Source of the DNA: Pseudomonas synxantha
Lineage (GTDB): Bacteria; Pseudomonadota; Gammaproteobacteria; Pseudomonadales; Pseudomonadaceae
Reading direction: 5' to 3'
Assembly (NCBI RefSeq): GCF_900105675.1
Contig: NZ_LT629786.1
Location: forward strand, 4,278,001 to 4,342,000
DNA length: 64,000 bases
Positions 42,770 through 52,521 of this stretch are shown one piece after another. How positions within the stretch are numbered: the stretch's first letter is position 1; every line of letters starts with the position of its first letter. A program made the translations under genes and the position numbers. The notes beneath the pieces were generated by a model. It made no database searches, was not told the origin of the DNA, and saw only the letters and a list, made by a program, of their open reading frames with translations.

Positions 42770-43707
42770 ACGTCTCCAGCCAAGTCGCCGAACAAGCCGT
42801 GCACTGGCTGCTGGAAATGCAGCAAGGCGCGCTCACTCCACGCCAGCAAGCAGCCTGGCAACAATGGCTGAATGCCCACAGCGAGCACCAGCGCGCCTGG
42901 GAACAGATCCAGCAGGTCAACCAACGCCTGCGCGGCATGCCCTCGCCCCTGGCCCACGCGGCGTTGAATGCCCCCACCCTGCGCAGCCGGCGCCAGGCGC
43001 TGAAGTTGCTGCTGATCCTGGGCGCCGGTTCGGCAGCAGTTTGGAGCCTGCGCCAGCAACATATCCTGCCACCTCTGAGCGCCGACTATCGCAGCCCGGT
43101 GGGCCAGCGTCGCACCGTGCAACTGGCCGATGGCAGCCAGTTGAAACTCAACACGGGCAGCGCAGTGGATGTGCATATCGATGGGCAGCAACGGCTGATC
43201 CGCCTGCTCGAAGGCGAAATTCTGCTGACCGCCCATGCAGGCAATACGCCGTTGCGCGTGCTGACCGGCCAGGGCCTGCTCAGCAGCCAGGCGGCGCGCC
43301 TGAATGTGCGCCAGTTCAACGACCATACCCAACTCGCAGTGCTGGCCGGTCAGGTCGAGGTCACGCCCAATAACTACAGTGGCTTGCCACTGAACGTAGC
43401 GGCCGCGCACCAGATGAATTTCACCCGCAAAGGCTGGGACACCCCGCGCCCGACCGACGCCAACAGCGGCGCCTGGGCCGACGGTATGCTGGTGGCCGCG
43501 CATATGCGCCTGGAAGATTTCCTCAGCGAACTGGGGCGTTATCGCCGCGGCCAGCTGCATTGCGACCCGCAAGTGGCGAACCTGCTGCTGTCCGGCAGCT
43601 ACCCGCTGGATGACAGCGAACGCATCCTCGACCTGCTGGAAGTCAGCCTGCCGGTGAAAGTGCGGCGCTTTACCCGCTACTGGGTGACCGTGCAGGCACG
43701 TGCCTGA
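42766..43707 (+). CDS. fecR: FecR transmembrane regulator
   Basis: The 313-residue protein has an N-terminal DUF4880 segment (VAEQAVHWLLEMQQGALTP), a membrane helix near residues 78-96 and the periplasmic FecR domain (PVGQRRTVQLADGSQLKLNT). It holds and activates FecI in response to the loaded FecA receptor. It is translationally coupled to fecI. Confidence 0.93.
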   Translation: MNVSSQVAEQAVHWLLEMQQGALTPRQQAAWQQWLNAHSEHQRAWEQIQQVNQRLRGMPSPLAHAALNAPTLRSRRQALKLLLILGAGSAAVWSLRQQHILPPLSADYRSPVGQRRTVQLADGSQLKLNTGSAVDVHIDGQQRLIRLLEGEILLTAHAGNTPLRVLTGQGLLSSQAARLNVRQFNDHTQLAVLAGQVEVTPNNYSGLPLNVAAAHQMNFTRKGWDTPRPTDANSGAWADGMLVAAHMRLEDFLSELGRYRRGQLHCDPQVANLLLSGSYPLDDSERILDLLEVSLPVKVRRFTRYWVTVQARA

Positions 43708-43752
43708 ATTTATTTTGCGTTTAAGTGAGCCGTTTTCCGCACCTGGCGTGAC

Positions 43753-43785
43753 AGAGAAGGAAAGCCACCTTGATCCTTCCTTCTC
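43753..43785 (+). other. Hairpin in the fecA leader
   Basis: GAGAAGGAA and TTCCTTCTC form a nine-base stem ending 12 bases before the fecA ATG; the second arm is followed by AGGAC, the likely ribosome-binding site. It could affect fecA translation or mRNA stability relative to fecIR. No T run follows, so it is not a standard terminator. Confidence 0.5.
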
Positions 43786-43797
43786 AGGACCGCCTTC

Positions 43798-46134
43798 ATG
43801 CCCCAGCAACCGACGCTTCTCGCCCGCACCTTGCGCCAACTCCTATTGGGCGCCAGCCTCAGCCTGACCGTCCTTCCCCCCGCGATGGCGGCCGACACCA
43901 AGACCTACCACATCGCGCCGACCACCCTGGAAGCGGCCCTGAATCAATTTGGTCGCGAAGCCGGGGTGCTGGTGTCTTTCGGTTCCGAAGTGACGGCCGG
44001 CATGCAAAGCCGCGGCCTGTCGGGCAATTACAGCGCCGCCGACGGCCTGCAGAAATTACTGGAAGGCACCGGCCTGCAAGCCCGGGCCGAAGGTGACAAT
44101 GCCTACAGCCTGCAACCGACCGGCGTCACCGCCCCCCTTGAATTGCAAACCTCCAACGTGGTCGGCGACTGGCTCGGTGACGCAGCGCAAACCAACGTGT
44201 TCGAACACCCCGGCGCCCGTGACGTTATCCGCCGTGAAGAGTTTGAACGCCAAGGCGCAACCCAGGCCCGCGATGTGCTCAACCGCATCCCCGGCGTCAA
44301 TGCCCCGGAAAACAACGGCACCGGCAGCCACGACATGGCGTTGAACTTCGGCATTCGCGGGCTCAACCCGCGCCTGGCGTCGCGCTCCACGGTGTTGATG
44401 GATGGCATCCCGGTGCCTTTTGCGCCCTACGGCCAGCCACAGTTGTCCTTTGCGCCGATCAGCATGGGTAACATGGACGCGGTGGATGTGGTACGCGGCG
44501 GCGGTGCGGTGCGCTACGGCCCGCAGAACGTCGGTGGCATCGTCAACTTCGTGACCCGCGCTATCCCGGATGCGCCCACGGTCAAGGGCGGGTTGCAGAC
44601 CGAGACCAGCCCGTCTTCCAGCCACGATGGCTTCAAGACCACCGGCAACCTGCTGGCCGGCGGCACTGCCGACAATGGCCTGGGCGGCGCGCTGCTGTAC
44701 TCGGGTACTCGGGGCGGCGACTGGCGCGAAAACAGTAATACGCGCATCGACGACCTGATCCTCAAGGGCAAATACCAACTGGACGACGCCAACAGCTTCA
44801 ACGCCATGGCGCAGTACTACGAAGGCCAGGCCGATATGCCCGGCGGTTTGAACGTCAAGGACTACAAGGCCGATCCGTATCAGTCCACCCGCCCCTACGA
44901 CAAGTTCTGGGGCCGCCGTACGATGTTCAACGTCGGCTATCGCTACGAGCAGGATCGTCGCGAATTCACGGTCAACAGCTTCTTCACCAAGACCCTGCGC
45001 AGCGGTTATCTGGACCAGGGCAGCTTCCTGTCGCTGTCACCACGCGAATATTGGGTACGCGGCCTCGAGACCCGCTTCGCCCAGGGCTTCGACCTCGGCC
45101 CCACAAGCCATGAAGTGGGCGTCGGCTACCGCTACATCAATGAAGCCGGCCACGAACTGCGCTACCGCACACCGATTGCCGCCAACCAGCAAATCCCGAC
45201 CACCAACAGCCGCAACGACCGCGACACGCGCGGTGGCACCGAAGCCAATGCGTTCTTCATCGACGACCGCATCGATATCGGCAAATGGACCATCACCCCG
45301 GGCATTCGCTACGAGATGATCGAGTCCCAGCAGACCAACAACCTGAGCAACGTCAAATACAAGGGTGACTACAACACCGCGCTGCCGGCGCTGAACGTGC
45401 TCTACCACCTCACCGACGACTGGAACCTCTACGCCAACACCGAAGGCTCGTTCGGCAGCGTGCAGTACAGCCAGATGCCCAACCGCGTGAACAGCGGCGA
45501 AGTCAAACCGGAAAAGGCCCGCACCTGGGAGCTCGGCACGCGCTATGACAACGGCACGCTGCGTGCGGAAATCGGCGCCTTCCTGATCAACTTCGACAAC
45601 CAGTACGACAGCAACCAGACCAACGACACAGTGATCGCCCGTGGTGAGACGCGCCACCAGGGCATCGAGTCGAGCATCAACTACGCCCTTGACGGCCTGA
45701 GCCCGGCACTGGCGGGTTTCGATGTGTATGCCACTTATGCCTATGTTGACGCGACCATCCGCGAAGACGGCCCGAACAAAGGCAACCGCGTGCCCTTCTC
45801 GTCCAAGCATAAAGGCACCCTCGGCGTGGGTTACACCGACGGCCCGTGGAAGCTGAATGTGGACAGCAGCTACCAGAGCAGCCAGTTTGCCGACAATGCC
45901 AACACCCAGGCCGAAAGCGCCGACGGTGCCAATGGGCGCATTCCCGGCTACATGCTGTTCAGCAGCCGTGCGGCCTATGACTTCGGCCCGCAACTGGCGG
46001 ATTTGAATGTGGCGGTGGGGGTAAAGAATATCTTCAACAAGCAGTACTACACCCGCTCGTTTGACGATAACAACAAGGGCAAGTACGTGGGTGAGCCGCG
46101 TACGGTGTATGTGCAGACGTCCATTGCGTTCTGA
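43798..46134 (+). CDS. fecA: TonB-dependent ferric citrate receptor FecA
   Basis: The 778-residue protein has a signal peptide (to about residue 31), an STN signalling domain (about 36-107), a plug domain and a 22-strand barrel ending in SIAF. Segments such as QSTRPYDKFWGRR and TLRSGYLDQGSFLSLSPREYWVRG are very close to E. coli FecA. It imports ferric dicitrate and signals through FecR to FecI. The gene is the last of the fecIRA operon. Confidence 0.95.
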   Translation: MPQQPTLLARTLRQLLLGASLSLTVLPPAMAADTKTYHIAPTTLEAALNQFGREAGVLVSFGSEVTAGMQSRGLSGNYSAADGLQKLLEGTGLQARAEGDNAYSLQPTGVTAPLELQTSNVVGDWLGDAAQTNVFEHPGARDVIRREEFERQGATQARDVLNRIPGVNAPENNGTGSHDMALNFGIRGLNPRLASRSTVLMDGIPVPFAPYGQPQLSFAPISMGNMDAVDVVRGGGAVRYGPQNVGGIVNFVTRAIPDAPTVKGGLQTETSPSSSHDGFKTTGNLLAGGTADNGLGGALLYSGTRGGDWRENSNTRIDDLILKGKYQLDDANSFNAMAQYYEGQADMPGGLNVKDYKADPYQSTRPYDKFWGRRTMFNVGYRYEQDRREFTVNSFFTKTLRSGYLDQGSFLSLSPREYWVRGLETRFAQGFDLGPTSHEVGVGYRYINEAGHELRYRTPIAANQQIPTTNSRNDRDTRGGTEANAFFIDDRIDIGKWTITPGIRYEMIESQQTNNLSNVKYKGDYNTALPALNVLYHLTDDWNLYANTEGSFGSVQYSQMPNRVNSGEVKPEKARTWELGTRYDNGTLRAEIGAFLINFDNQYDSNQTNDTVIARGETRHQGIESSINYALDGLSPALAGFDVYATYAYVDATIREDGPNKGNRVPFSSKHKGTLGVGYTDGPWKLNVDSSYQSSQFADNANTQAESADGANGRIPGYMLFSSRAAYDFGPQLADLNVAVGVKNIFNKQYYTRSFDDNNKGKYVGEPRTVYVQTSIAF

Positions 46135-46167
46135 TCTGCCTCCAACCTGCAGACCGTAACAAATCCA

Positions 46168-46200
46168 AATGTGGGAAGGGGCTTGCCCCCTTCCACATTT
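46168..46200. repeat. Fused loopless REP palindrome
   Basis: AATGTGGGAAGGGGCTTGC runs directly into CCCCTTCCACATTT, so the two REPIN arms meet without the usual loop. It lies between the convergent fecA and LysR genes. It looks like an internal deletion derivative. Confidence 0.75.
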
Positions 46201-46239
46201 GATATTCAGTGTGTCCAGGATTGAAGTACATCCGAGGGT

Positions 46240-47112
46240 CTAGCTACCCGCCAGGCAACTGGGCGTACCCGCCACCAACGCATCGATGGCACAACGCGTC
46301 TTGGCCGGCATATGCACCGCCGTCGGCCAGACTACATGGATCGGCGCCGGCTGCTCGCGATAGCTTGGCAACACTGCCTGCAATTGCCCGCGCAACGCAT
46401 AGTGGGCGATCAACCAACTCGGTAACCAGGCCAGCCCTACGCCCGCGATGACCGCATCGGCTACCGCTTGGAGATCATCCAGCACCAAGGGCGAGGCCAG
46501 GTGCGAGCGATGCGTGGTGTTGCTGCGATAGGCAATGCCACGATGACCGGTCAGGTCTTCGATACTTTCAATGCTCCCCCTGCGCTGCAGATACGCCGGT
46601 GACGCCGCCAGCCCCATGACCTGCTGCCCCAGGCGGCGTGCACTCAGGCGGTCGGTATCCGGCAACGTGCCGATCCGCACGGCCATATCGAAGCCCTCCT
46701 GGGCCAGATCAATCATGCGGTCGGAGAAGCAAATCTCGATTTCCAGTTCAGGGTAACGCTCCATCAAGCCCCACAACGCCGGAGCCGCATAGTGGTGCCC
46801 GAAAGCCAACGGTACGCTCGCCCGCAGCCGCCCGCGTGGTTGTTGCCGACCACTTTCGAGCACCGATTCGGCGGCTTCCAGTTCGGCCAAGGCGCGCAGG
46901 CAATGCTCGTAGTACGCCTGCCCGTCCTCGGTCAATCGTTGGCGGCGCGTAGAGCGCTGCAGCAGACATGTGCCAAGCCGCGCCTCCAGGCGCGCCAAGC
47001 CTTTACCGACGGCCGAGCGCGTGAGGTTAAGGCGCTCGGCGGCTTCAGTGAGGTTGCCGCTCTCGACGATTTGCAGAAACAGCTCGACGCCATCAAAACG
47101 TGGGGTAGCCAT
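46240..47112 (-). CDS. LysR-family transcriptional regulator
   Basis: The 290-residue protein has an N-terminal winged helix (LFLQIVESGNLTEAAERLNLTRSAVGKGLARLE) and the effector-binding domain (RGRLRASVPLAFG onward). It is divergent from a DHA2-type efflux gene, with a 105-base spacer, and probably controls it. The inducer is unknown. Confidence 0.93.
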   Translation of the reverse strand: MATPRFDGVELFLQIVESGNLTEAAERLNLTRSAVGKGLARLEARLGTCLLQRSTRRQRLTEDGQAYYEHCLRALAELEAAESVLESGRQQPRGRLRASVPLAFGHHYAAPALWGLMERYPELEIEICFSDRMIDLAQEGFDMAVRIGTLPDTDRLSARRLGQQVMGLAASPAYLQRRGSIESIEDLTGHRGIAYRSNTTHRSHLASPLVLDDLQAVADAVIAGVGLAWLPSWLIAHYALRGQLQAVLPSYREQPAPIHVVWPTAVHMPAKTRCAIDALVAGTPSCLAGS

Positions 47113-47217
47113 GGGTTAATTGTCGCCCTTGATTCCCTGATCACTGGAAAACTTATCACGAATAACGAATCAGATTCCCGCGAGAATAAACCCTCTCTTA
47201 TTTGAAAGGAACCTGTC

Positions 47218-48729
47218 ATGCCGCCCGCCGCTGCTGTATCGGCCCTCCAATCGCCGAGCACCGCCAGAAATGGCTTGGCCCTCACCGCCGTCTGCCTGGT
47301 GGCCCTGATGTTCGGCCTGGAAATCTCCAGCGTGCCGGTCATCCTGCCAACCCTTGAACAGCAACTGGGCACCGGTTTCCAGGACGCCCAGTGGATCATG
47401 AACGCCTACACCCTGGCCTGTACCAGTGTGCTGATGGCGGCGGGTACCTTGGCGGACCGCTTCGGTCGTCGGCGCATGTTGGTGTTGTGCCTGTGGCTGT
47501 TTGGCCTGGCTTCGCTGGCCTGTGGCTTGGCGGAGAGTGCGTCGACACTGATCGTGGCGCGGTTCGTCCAAGGCATTGGTGCTGGCGCGATGATGATTTG
47601 CCAGTTCGCCATCCTATCCCATCAGTTCCGCGACCCGGCGGCGCGAGCGCGAGCCTTCGCGATATGGGGAGTGATTGCCGGCGTGGGCCTGGGGTTCGGG
47701 CCGATGGTCGGGGCATTGATCCTGGCCGTGGCGGACTGGCGCTGGGTGTTTCTGGTGCACGTACCGCTGACCCTGTTCACCCTGGTGCTGCTGCATGCCA
47801 GCGTGCAGGAATCCCGTGACCCGGCCAGTCATCGCCTGGACATCGCCGGTATGCTGACCTTGACGCTGACGGTGTTCGCGCTGGTCTATTTCATCACCCA
47901 GGGCAGCGAGTATGGCTTTGGCACTCCGGCGATGCTCGGCTGGGCCGGCCTGTCCTTGATAGGCATGCTGCTGTTCATTTTGATCGAACGGCGCAGCCCA
48001 CACCCGATGTTCGATTTCTCGGTGTTCCGTATCCAGCGCTTCAACGGTGCGTTGATGGGCTCGATCGGCATGAACTTCAGCTTCTGGCCGTTCATGATCT
48101 ACCTGCCGTTGTATTTCCAGGCGGGGCTGGGCTACGACACCCTGACCACTGGCGCCGCTCTGCTTGCCTACACCTTGCCTACCCTGCTGGTGCCGCCCCT
48201 GGCCGAACGCCTGGCCCTGCGTTTCGGCGCCGAACGCATCATTCCCCTGGGCCTGGGTACGATGGGCGCGGGGTTCCTGGCCATGGCCGCCGTCAATGTC
48301 GCCGCACAGCCAAGCACCGCACTGGTGTTGTTCAGTTGTGTGATCGCCGGCATTGGCCTGGCGTTGACCAATTCGCCCACCACCAACACCACCACCGGGG
48401 CCGTTTCGGCTGACCGTGCGGGCATGGCGTCGGGCATCGACTTCAGCGCACGACTGATCACCCTGGCACTCAACATTGCGTTGATGGGCCTGGTGCTGTT
48501 GCTGGGAATCAGCCACCACCTGGCCAACGTGCTGCCCGACAACACGGCATTGGAGTGGGCAGCGCTCAGCCAGCATATTGCGGCGGGCAAGCTGAACGCG
48601 CCGGGGCTGACCGCCGTTGATGCGCAGACGGCACTGCGCAGCGGCGCCGGTTGGGCCATGCTCTTTGCGGGCTTGGGGGCTTGCGGATTAGCCGCGCTGA
48701 GCCGGTATTTCTTCAGGCTCCGTGGCTGA
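47218..48729 (+). CDS. DHA2-type MFS drug efflux transporter
   Basis: The 503-residue protein has about fourteen membrane helices, the length and helix number of the EmrB/QacA (DHA2) group. It has the motif ADRFGRRRML and motif C-like segment GVIAGVGLGFGPMVGALI. It is probably a proton-driven exporter of drugs or metabolites. A 32-base palindromic terminator follows the gene. Confidence 0.92.
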   Translation: MPPAAAVSALQSPSTARNGLALTAVCLVALMFGLEISSVPVILPTLEQQLGTGFQDAQWIMNAYTLACTSVLMAAGTLADRFGRRRMLVLCLWLFGLASLACGLAESASTLIVARFVQGIGAGAMMICQFAILSHQFRDPAARARAFAIWGVIAGVGLGFGPMVGALILAVADWRWVFLVHVPLTLFTLVLLHASVQESRDPASHRLDIAGMLTLTLTVFALVYFITQGSEYGFGTPAMLGWAGLSLIGMLLFILIERRSPHPMFDFSVFRIQRFNGALMGSIGMNFSFWPFMIYLPLYFQAGLGYDTLTTGAALLAYTLPTLLVPPLAERLALRFGAERIIPLGLGTMGAGFLAMAAVNVAAQPSTALVLFSCVIAGIGLALTNSPTTNTTTGAVSADRAGMASGIDFSARLITLALNIALMGLVLLLGISHHLANVLPDNTALEWAALSQHIAAGKLNAPGLTAVDAQTALRSGAGWAMLFAGLGACGLAALSRYFFRLRG

Positions 48730-48731
48730 AC

Positions 48732-48763
48732 GAAAACGGGCCTGCATATGCAGGCCCGTTTTC
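48732..48763. terminator. Perfect 32-base palindrome terminator
   Basis: GAAAACGGGCCTGCAT followed directly by its complement forms an uninterrupted dyad between the convergent MFS and HPF-like genes. The A and T ends make it usable on both strands. Confidence 0.9.
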
Positions 48764-48783
48764 AGTGGGGGTTTAAAAAACGG

Positions 48784-49194
48784 TCAGCCGTTGATTGCAG
48801 CGTTTTCGTTTTCCAGGAATTCCTCTTCAAGCGCGTCTTCATTCACTTTGTTGATTGGCTGGGTTTTCGCGGCAGCGCGAGGCTTGCCTTGCAGTTTGCC
48901 AAACAGGTGTTCCAACGCATGGTCCAGCTTGGTGGCGGCGCCATCGATCGCTTGTTCCAGCGTATCGGCTTTATGGCACACGGAAACCGGTTGATGGCCC
49001 TTTGGCCGTGCTTCCAGGCGGCAACTTAAATCGTGGGGACCGGGCTTGTCGCCGTTCTCATCCCGCAGGTAGACCTCAACGCGGGTCAGGTCTTCTTCGT
49101 AACGTTCGAGCGTGCTCTCAATGGTAGTACGTACCCACTCCTCCAGTCGGATGCTGCTTTCAATATGGTTATCGCTATTGACTTGGATTTGCAT
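48784..49194 (-). CDS. HPF/RaiA-family ribosome-associated protein
   Basis: The 136-residue protein has the S30EA/sigma-54-modulation fold: MQIQVNSDNHIES followed by basic and acidic strands (VEVYLRDENGDKPGPHDLSC) and a helix (DTLEQAIDGAATKLDHALEHL). AAGGGA is well placed before the ATG. Relatives bind the 30S subunit and hibernate ribosomes in stationary phase. It is separate from the rpoN-linked hpf. The C-terminal acidic tail is unusual for short HPF. Confidence 0.85.
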   Translation of the reverse strand: MQIQVNSDNHIESSIRLEEWVRTTIESTLERYEEDLTRVEVYLRDENGDKPGPHDLSCRLEARPKGHQPVSVCHKADTLEQAIDGAATKLDHALEHLFGKLQGKPRAAAKTQPINKVNEDALEEEFLENENAAING

Positions 49195-49407
49195 AGTTCT
49201 TCCCTTATTTCAGCTAGCTCGCCAGAGGTCACAAACTGCAACACCAGGGTGGTGAAACCATGACCTCCTGATTACACAATTGAGCACCTGCTGAAACAAT
49301 TCAACCCCTTTGCAAAGATAAATCCTACATTACAAATTAACCCTGACGACGGGCAAAAACGCTGGTAGGGTGGGGAGTTAGTTACATCTTCTTACGACCT
49401 GCCAACC

Positions 49408-50355
49408 TCATAATTGCGCCTCTGCCAAGGGGTGCAAAACGCGAAAAATCCCTGCTTCCTCCACCAGCCAATCATGCACCGCACGCACGCCCGGATGGTT
49501 CAACGCACCCGGCGCATACAGCAGCACGTAGCGTTTATGGTTGGGCACGGCCAGGCCGAATGGCACGATCAGGGTGCCTCGCTCCAGTTCATCATTGAGC
49601 AAGGTGCGTCGCGCAATTGCCACGCCCATGCCGGCAATGGCGGCTTCGATGGTCAAGTGATTGCGATTGAAGGTATGCCCGCGCCGCACATCCGCACCGT
49701 GATAGCCGATGGCATTCAGGTAAAACTCCCACTCGGCATATTCATAACTCCCACGCCAGGCGGTGATGTCGTGTAGCAGTGGGAAGTGCGCGAGGTCAGC
49801 CGGGCCGTGCAACGGTGGCCGGCCACGCAACAAGCTGGGCGCGCATACCGGGAATATCTGCTCGTCCAGCAGGGCTGTGGATAACAAGCCGGGGTAGCTG
49901 CCGTCGTTCAGGTCAATAGCAAGGTCGAAATCACCTTCATGCAAGGCGATGCTGCTGTCCTCGGCGACCAGGCGCAATTGAATATCCGGAAAACGCTGCT
50001 GCAAACGCGGCAGGCGCGGGGTCAGCCACTTGCCGAGAAACGACGGGATCGAACGCAAGCGTAAGGTGCCGCTGATCATTCCCGCGTCCAGGCGCCGCAA
50101 TTCCGCATCAATGCTGCCATAGGCCTCCCCCACCACGGCCGCAAGGCGCTGCCCCTCGGCGCTGAGCTCCACCCCGCGCGCACGCCGATGAAACAACCGA
50201 AACCCCAGGCGTTCCTCCAGCTGGCGAATCTGCTGGCTCACCGCACCTGGTGTGATGTGCAGTTCTTCGGCGCAGCGGGTGAACGACAGGTGCCGTGCAG
50301 CGCAGGAGAAAACATGCAACCAGACATAGGTCTGGCCATTGAGGGGGCGAGTCAT
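49408..50355 (-). CDS. LysR regulator, probable control of serine deaminase
   Basis: The ATG at 50355 gives 315 residues; upstream in-frame ATGs read into the spacer. The DNA-binding helix SFTRCAEELHITPGAVSQQI and the effector domain resemble the DsdC/GcvA group, which senses amino acids. It is divergent from sdaA across 137 bases. Control of L-serine breakdown is inferred from position and family. Confidence 0.88.
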   Translation of the reverse strand: MTRPLNGQTYVWLHVFSCAARHLSFTRCAEELHITPGAVSQQIRQLEERLGFRLFHRRARGVELSAEGQRLAAVVGEAYGSIDAELRRLDAGMISGTLRLRSIPSFLGKWLTPRLPRLQQRFPDIQLRLVAEDSSIALHEGDFDLAIDLNDGSYPGLLSTALLDEQIFPVCAPSLLRGRPPLHGPADLAHFPLLHDITAWRGSYEYAEWEFYLNAIGYHGADVRRGHTFNRNHLTIEAAIAGMGVAIARRTLLNDELERGTLIVPFGLAVPNHKRYVLLYAPGALNHPGVRAVHDWLVEEAGIFRVLHPLAEAQL

Positions 50356-50492
50356 AGGGTTTAGTCCTGCTAAAGGGTGTCTTAGAACAATTCGTTGGTC
50401 AGTATCAATGTAAGGGCTCAGTATCGCCTTAATTGCGCTCGTCCTACAAAACATGGCAGCGATTTCTACTCCATTGCTTGTAAGGGTTTAGC

Positions 50493-51869
50493 ATGGCTAT
50501 CAGTGTTTTCGATCTATTCAAAGTGGGCATTGGCCCCTCCAGCTCCCATACCGTCGGCCCGATGCGCGCTGCGGCAACCTTCGCCCAGACGCTGGTCGAC
50601 CAGCATTTGCTCAGCCAGACCCGCCGCGTCGAGATACGCCTGTACGGCTCGCTCTCCGCCACGGGCATCGGCCACGCCACCGACCGCGCCTGTGTCATGG
50701 GCCTGATGGGCGAATGGCCGGACAAGGTCGACCCCACCTCGATCAATGCACGTATCCAGCAACTGCGCGAGTCCAGCCAATTGCTGCTTGCGGGTTCCCA
50801 GGAAATTGCCTTCAACTGGCAAACCGACCTCCTGCTATTGGACGAAAGCCTGCCTTACCACCCCAACGCCATGTCCTTGCACGCCTATGGCGACAATGGC
50901 TTATTGAGCGAGCAAACCTATTACTCGGTGGGCGGTGGCTTCATCATCGAAGCTGCCGAAGCTGCATCAGGCATCGCACCGACCAGCGATGTGCAATTGC
51001 CCTACGACTTTTCCAGCGCGGTAGAACTGCTGGCCTTGTGCAACAAGCACGGCCTGCGGGTTTCCGAATTGATGATGGCCAACGAACGTGCATGGCGCAG
51101 CGACGAAGAGATCCGCAGCGGCCTCTTGCATATCTGGTCGGTGATGCGCGAATGCGTGGAACAGGGCCTGCGCGATGAAGGCATCCTGCCTGGTGGCCTG
51201 GATGTGCCACGGCGGGCGGCGAAATTGCACCGCAGCCTGTTGGAAATCGGCAAGCCCAACGTCATTACTTCGACATTATCTGCGATGGAATGGGTCAACC
51301 TGTTCGCCCTCGCCGTCAACGAAGAAAACGCCGCCGGCGGGCGCATGGTCACCGCGCCGACCAATGGTGCGGCGGGTATCATCCCGGCGGTGCTGCATTA
51401 CTACATGAAGTTCAATCCTGACGCGTCCGATGACGACGTAGTGAATTTCTTCCTGGCCGCTGCCGCCGTAGGCATTCTCTGCAAGAAAAACGCCTCGATC
51501 TCCGGGGCCGAAGTCGGCTGCCAGGGCGAAGTCGGCTCGGCCTGCGCCATGGCCGCCGCCGGCCTGGCCGATATCCTCGGGGCCACCCCGGAGCAACTGG
51601 AAAACGCCGCCGAAATCGGCCTGGAACATAACCTCGGCCTGACCTGCGATCCGGTTGGCGGTCTGGTGCAAGTGCCGTGCATCGAGCGCAACGCCATTGC
51701 CGCGGTCAAGGCGATCAATGCCACGCAAATGGCCCTGCGCGGCGACGGCAAGCACTTCATTTCCCTCGATCGGGTGATCCGCACCATGCGCGATACCGGC
51801 GCCGACATGCATGACAAATACAAAGAAACGTCACGGGGCGGCCTGGCGGTCAGCTGGGTGGAGTGCTGA
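50493..51869 (+). CDS. sdaA: L-serine ammonia-lyase
   Basis: The 458-residue iron-sulphur enzyme has the N-terminal domain [23 protein letters not shown] and the C-terminal catalytic domain with cysteines in [12 protein letters not shown] and VQVPCIERN that hold a 4Fe-4S cluster. It converts serine to pyruvate and ammonia. It is divergent from a DsdC-like LysR gene. Single-chain fusion of alpha and beta parts is normal for gammaproteobacteria. Confidence 0.96.
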   Translation: MAISVFDLFKVGIGPSSSHTVGPMRAAATFAQTLVDQHLLSQTRRVEIRLYGSLSATGIGHATDRACVMGLMGEWPDKVDPTSINARIQQLRESSQLLLAGSQEIAFNWQTDLLLLDESLPYHPNAMSLHAYGDNGLLSEQTYYSVGGGFIIEAAEAASGIAPTSDVQLPYDFSSAVELLALCNKHGLRVSELMMANERAWRSDEEIRSGLLHIWSVMRECVEQGLRDEGILPGGLDVPRRAAKLHRSLLEIGKPNVITSTLSAMEWVNLFALAVNEENAAGGRMVTAPTNGAAGIIPAVLHYYMKFNPDASDDDVVNFFLAAAAVGILCKKNASISGAEVGCQGEVGSACAMAAAGLADILGATPEQLENAAEIGLEHNLGLTCDPVGGLVQVPCIERNAIAAVKAINATQMALRGDGKHFISLDRVIRTMRDTGADMHDKYKETSRGGLAVSWVEC

Positions 51870-51972
51870 TTGGAGCACTGCTACCCGAGCATCCCGCCTG
51901 CGCTGTCTGCGATCGTTTTCTCAGTGTTGCCCTGAAACAGGTCACCGGCCCCAGTAGCCACACAGGACAACG

Positions 51973-52062
51973 GTGGGAGGGGGCTTGCCCCCCGATAGCT
52001 GTGTGTCAGCCAATAAATACTCGGCTGAAAGACCGCTATCGGGGGCAAGCCCCCTCCCACAT
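51973..52062. repeat. REPIN (GCCCCCC variant)
   Basis: The left arm has one extra C (GCTTGCCCCCCGATAG) against the right arm GGGGGCAAGC. It lies in the 334-base spacer between sdaA and the DUF3509 gene, which holds nothing else clear. Confidence 0.93.
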
Positions 52063-52203
52063 TGAAACTTCAGCGCCTGTACGGCACGAGGCTTGCTGTA
52101 GAGCTTATGAGGAAAACGGACTTTGGCCGATGGTCAGGCGATGCGAACTAATCCTGACACCGGCCGTCAATGACTGCATGTTCTTATCAGGCGGTAACGC
52201 ACC

Positions 52204-52521
52204 ATGGACAATCCTTTTCAGATCATCACCGATACCTTCAGCCCTCAATACCGCGTCAACCTGAGCATCCAGCGGCTGGACGGCAGCATCATGCTCACCC
52301 TCTCGGATGAAACCGGCGTGGTGGCCAAGCGCATGATCAGCGCCGAACAGCGCAACGACCCGCAACGGCTGCGACGCCTGGTACAGAGCATCCAGTTCGG
52401 CATCGCCATCGAGCAGGGCCATAGCGCCGTGGAAATCCTCGAACTGATGACGGACGGCGATAACCACAAACTCCTGCAGCAACCGCCCGCCCGTACCCTG
52501 CCGTTCAGCGTCGGGCTTTAA
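52204..52521 (+). CDS. DUF3509 family protein
   Basis: The 105-residue protein starts MDNPFQIITDTFSPQYRVNLSIQRLDGSIML and has the compact alpha/beta pattern of the pseudomonad DUF3509 family. No signal peptide is present. The gene overlaps the 3' end of psiE by four bases in convergent orientation. Its function is unknown. Confidence 0.85.
   Translation: MDNPFQIITDTFSPQYRVNLSIQRLDGSIMLTLSDETGVVAKRMISAEQRNDPQRLRRLVQSIQFGIAIEQGHSAVEILELMTDGDNHKLLQQPPARTLPFSVGL

Noticed and set aside
46240..48729. Mobile island carrying the LysR/efflux pair
   Set aside because: No integrase, transposase, flanking direct repeat or change of base composition was visible.
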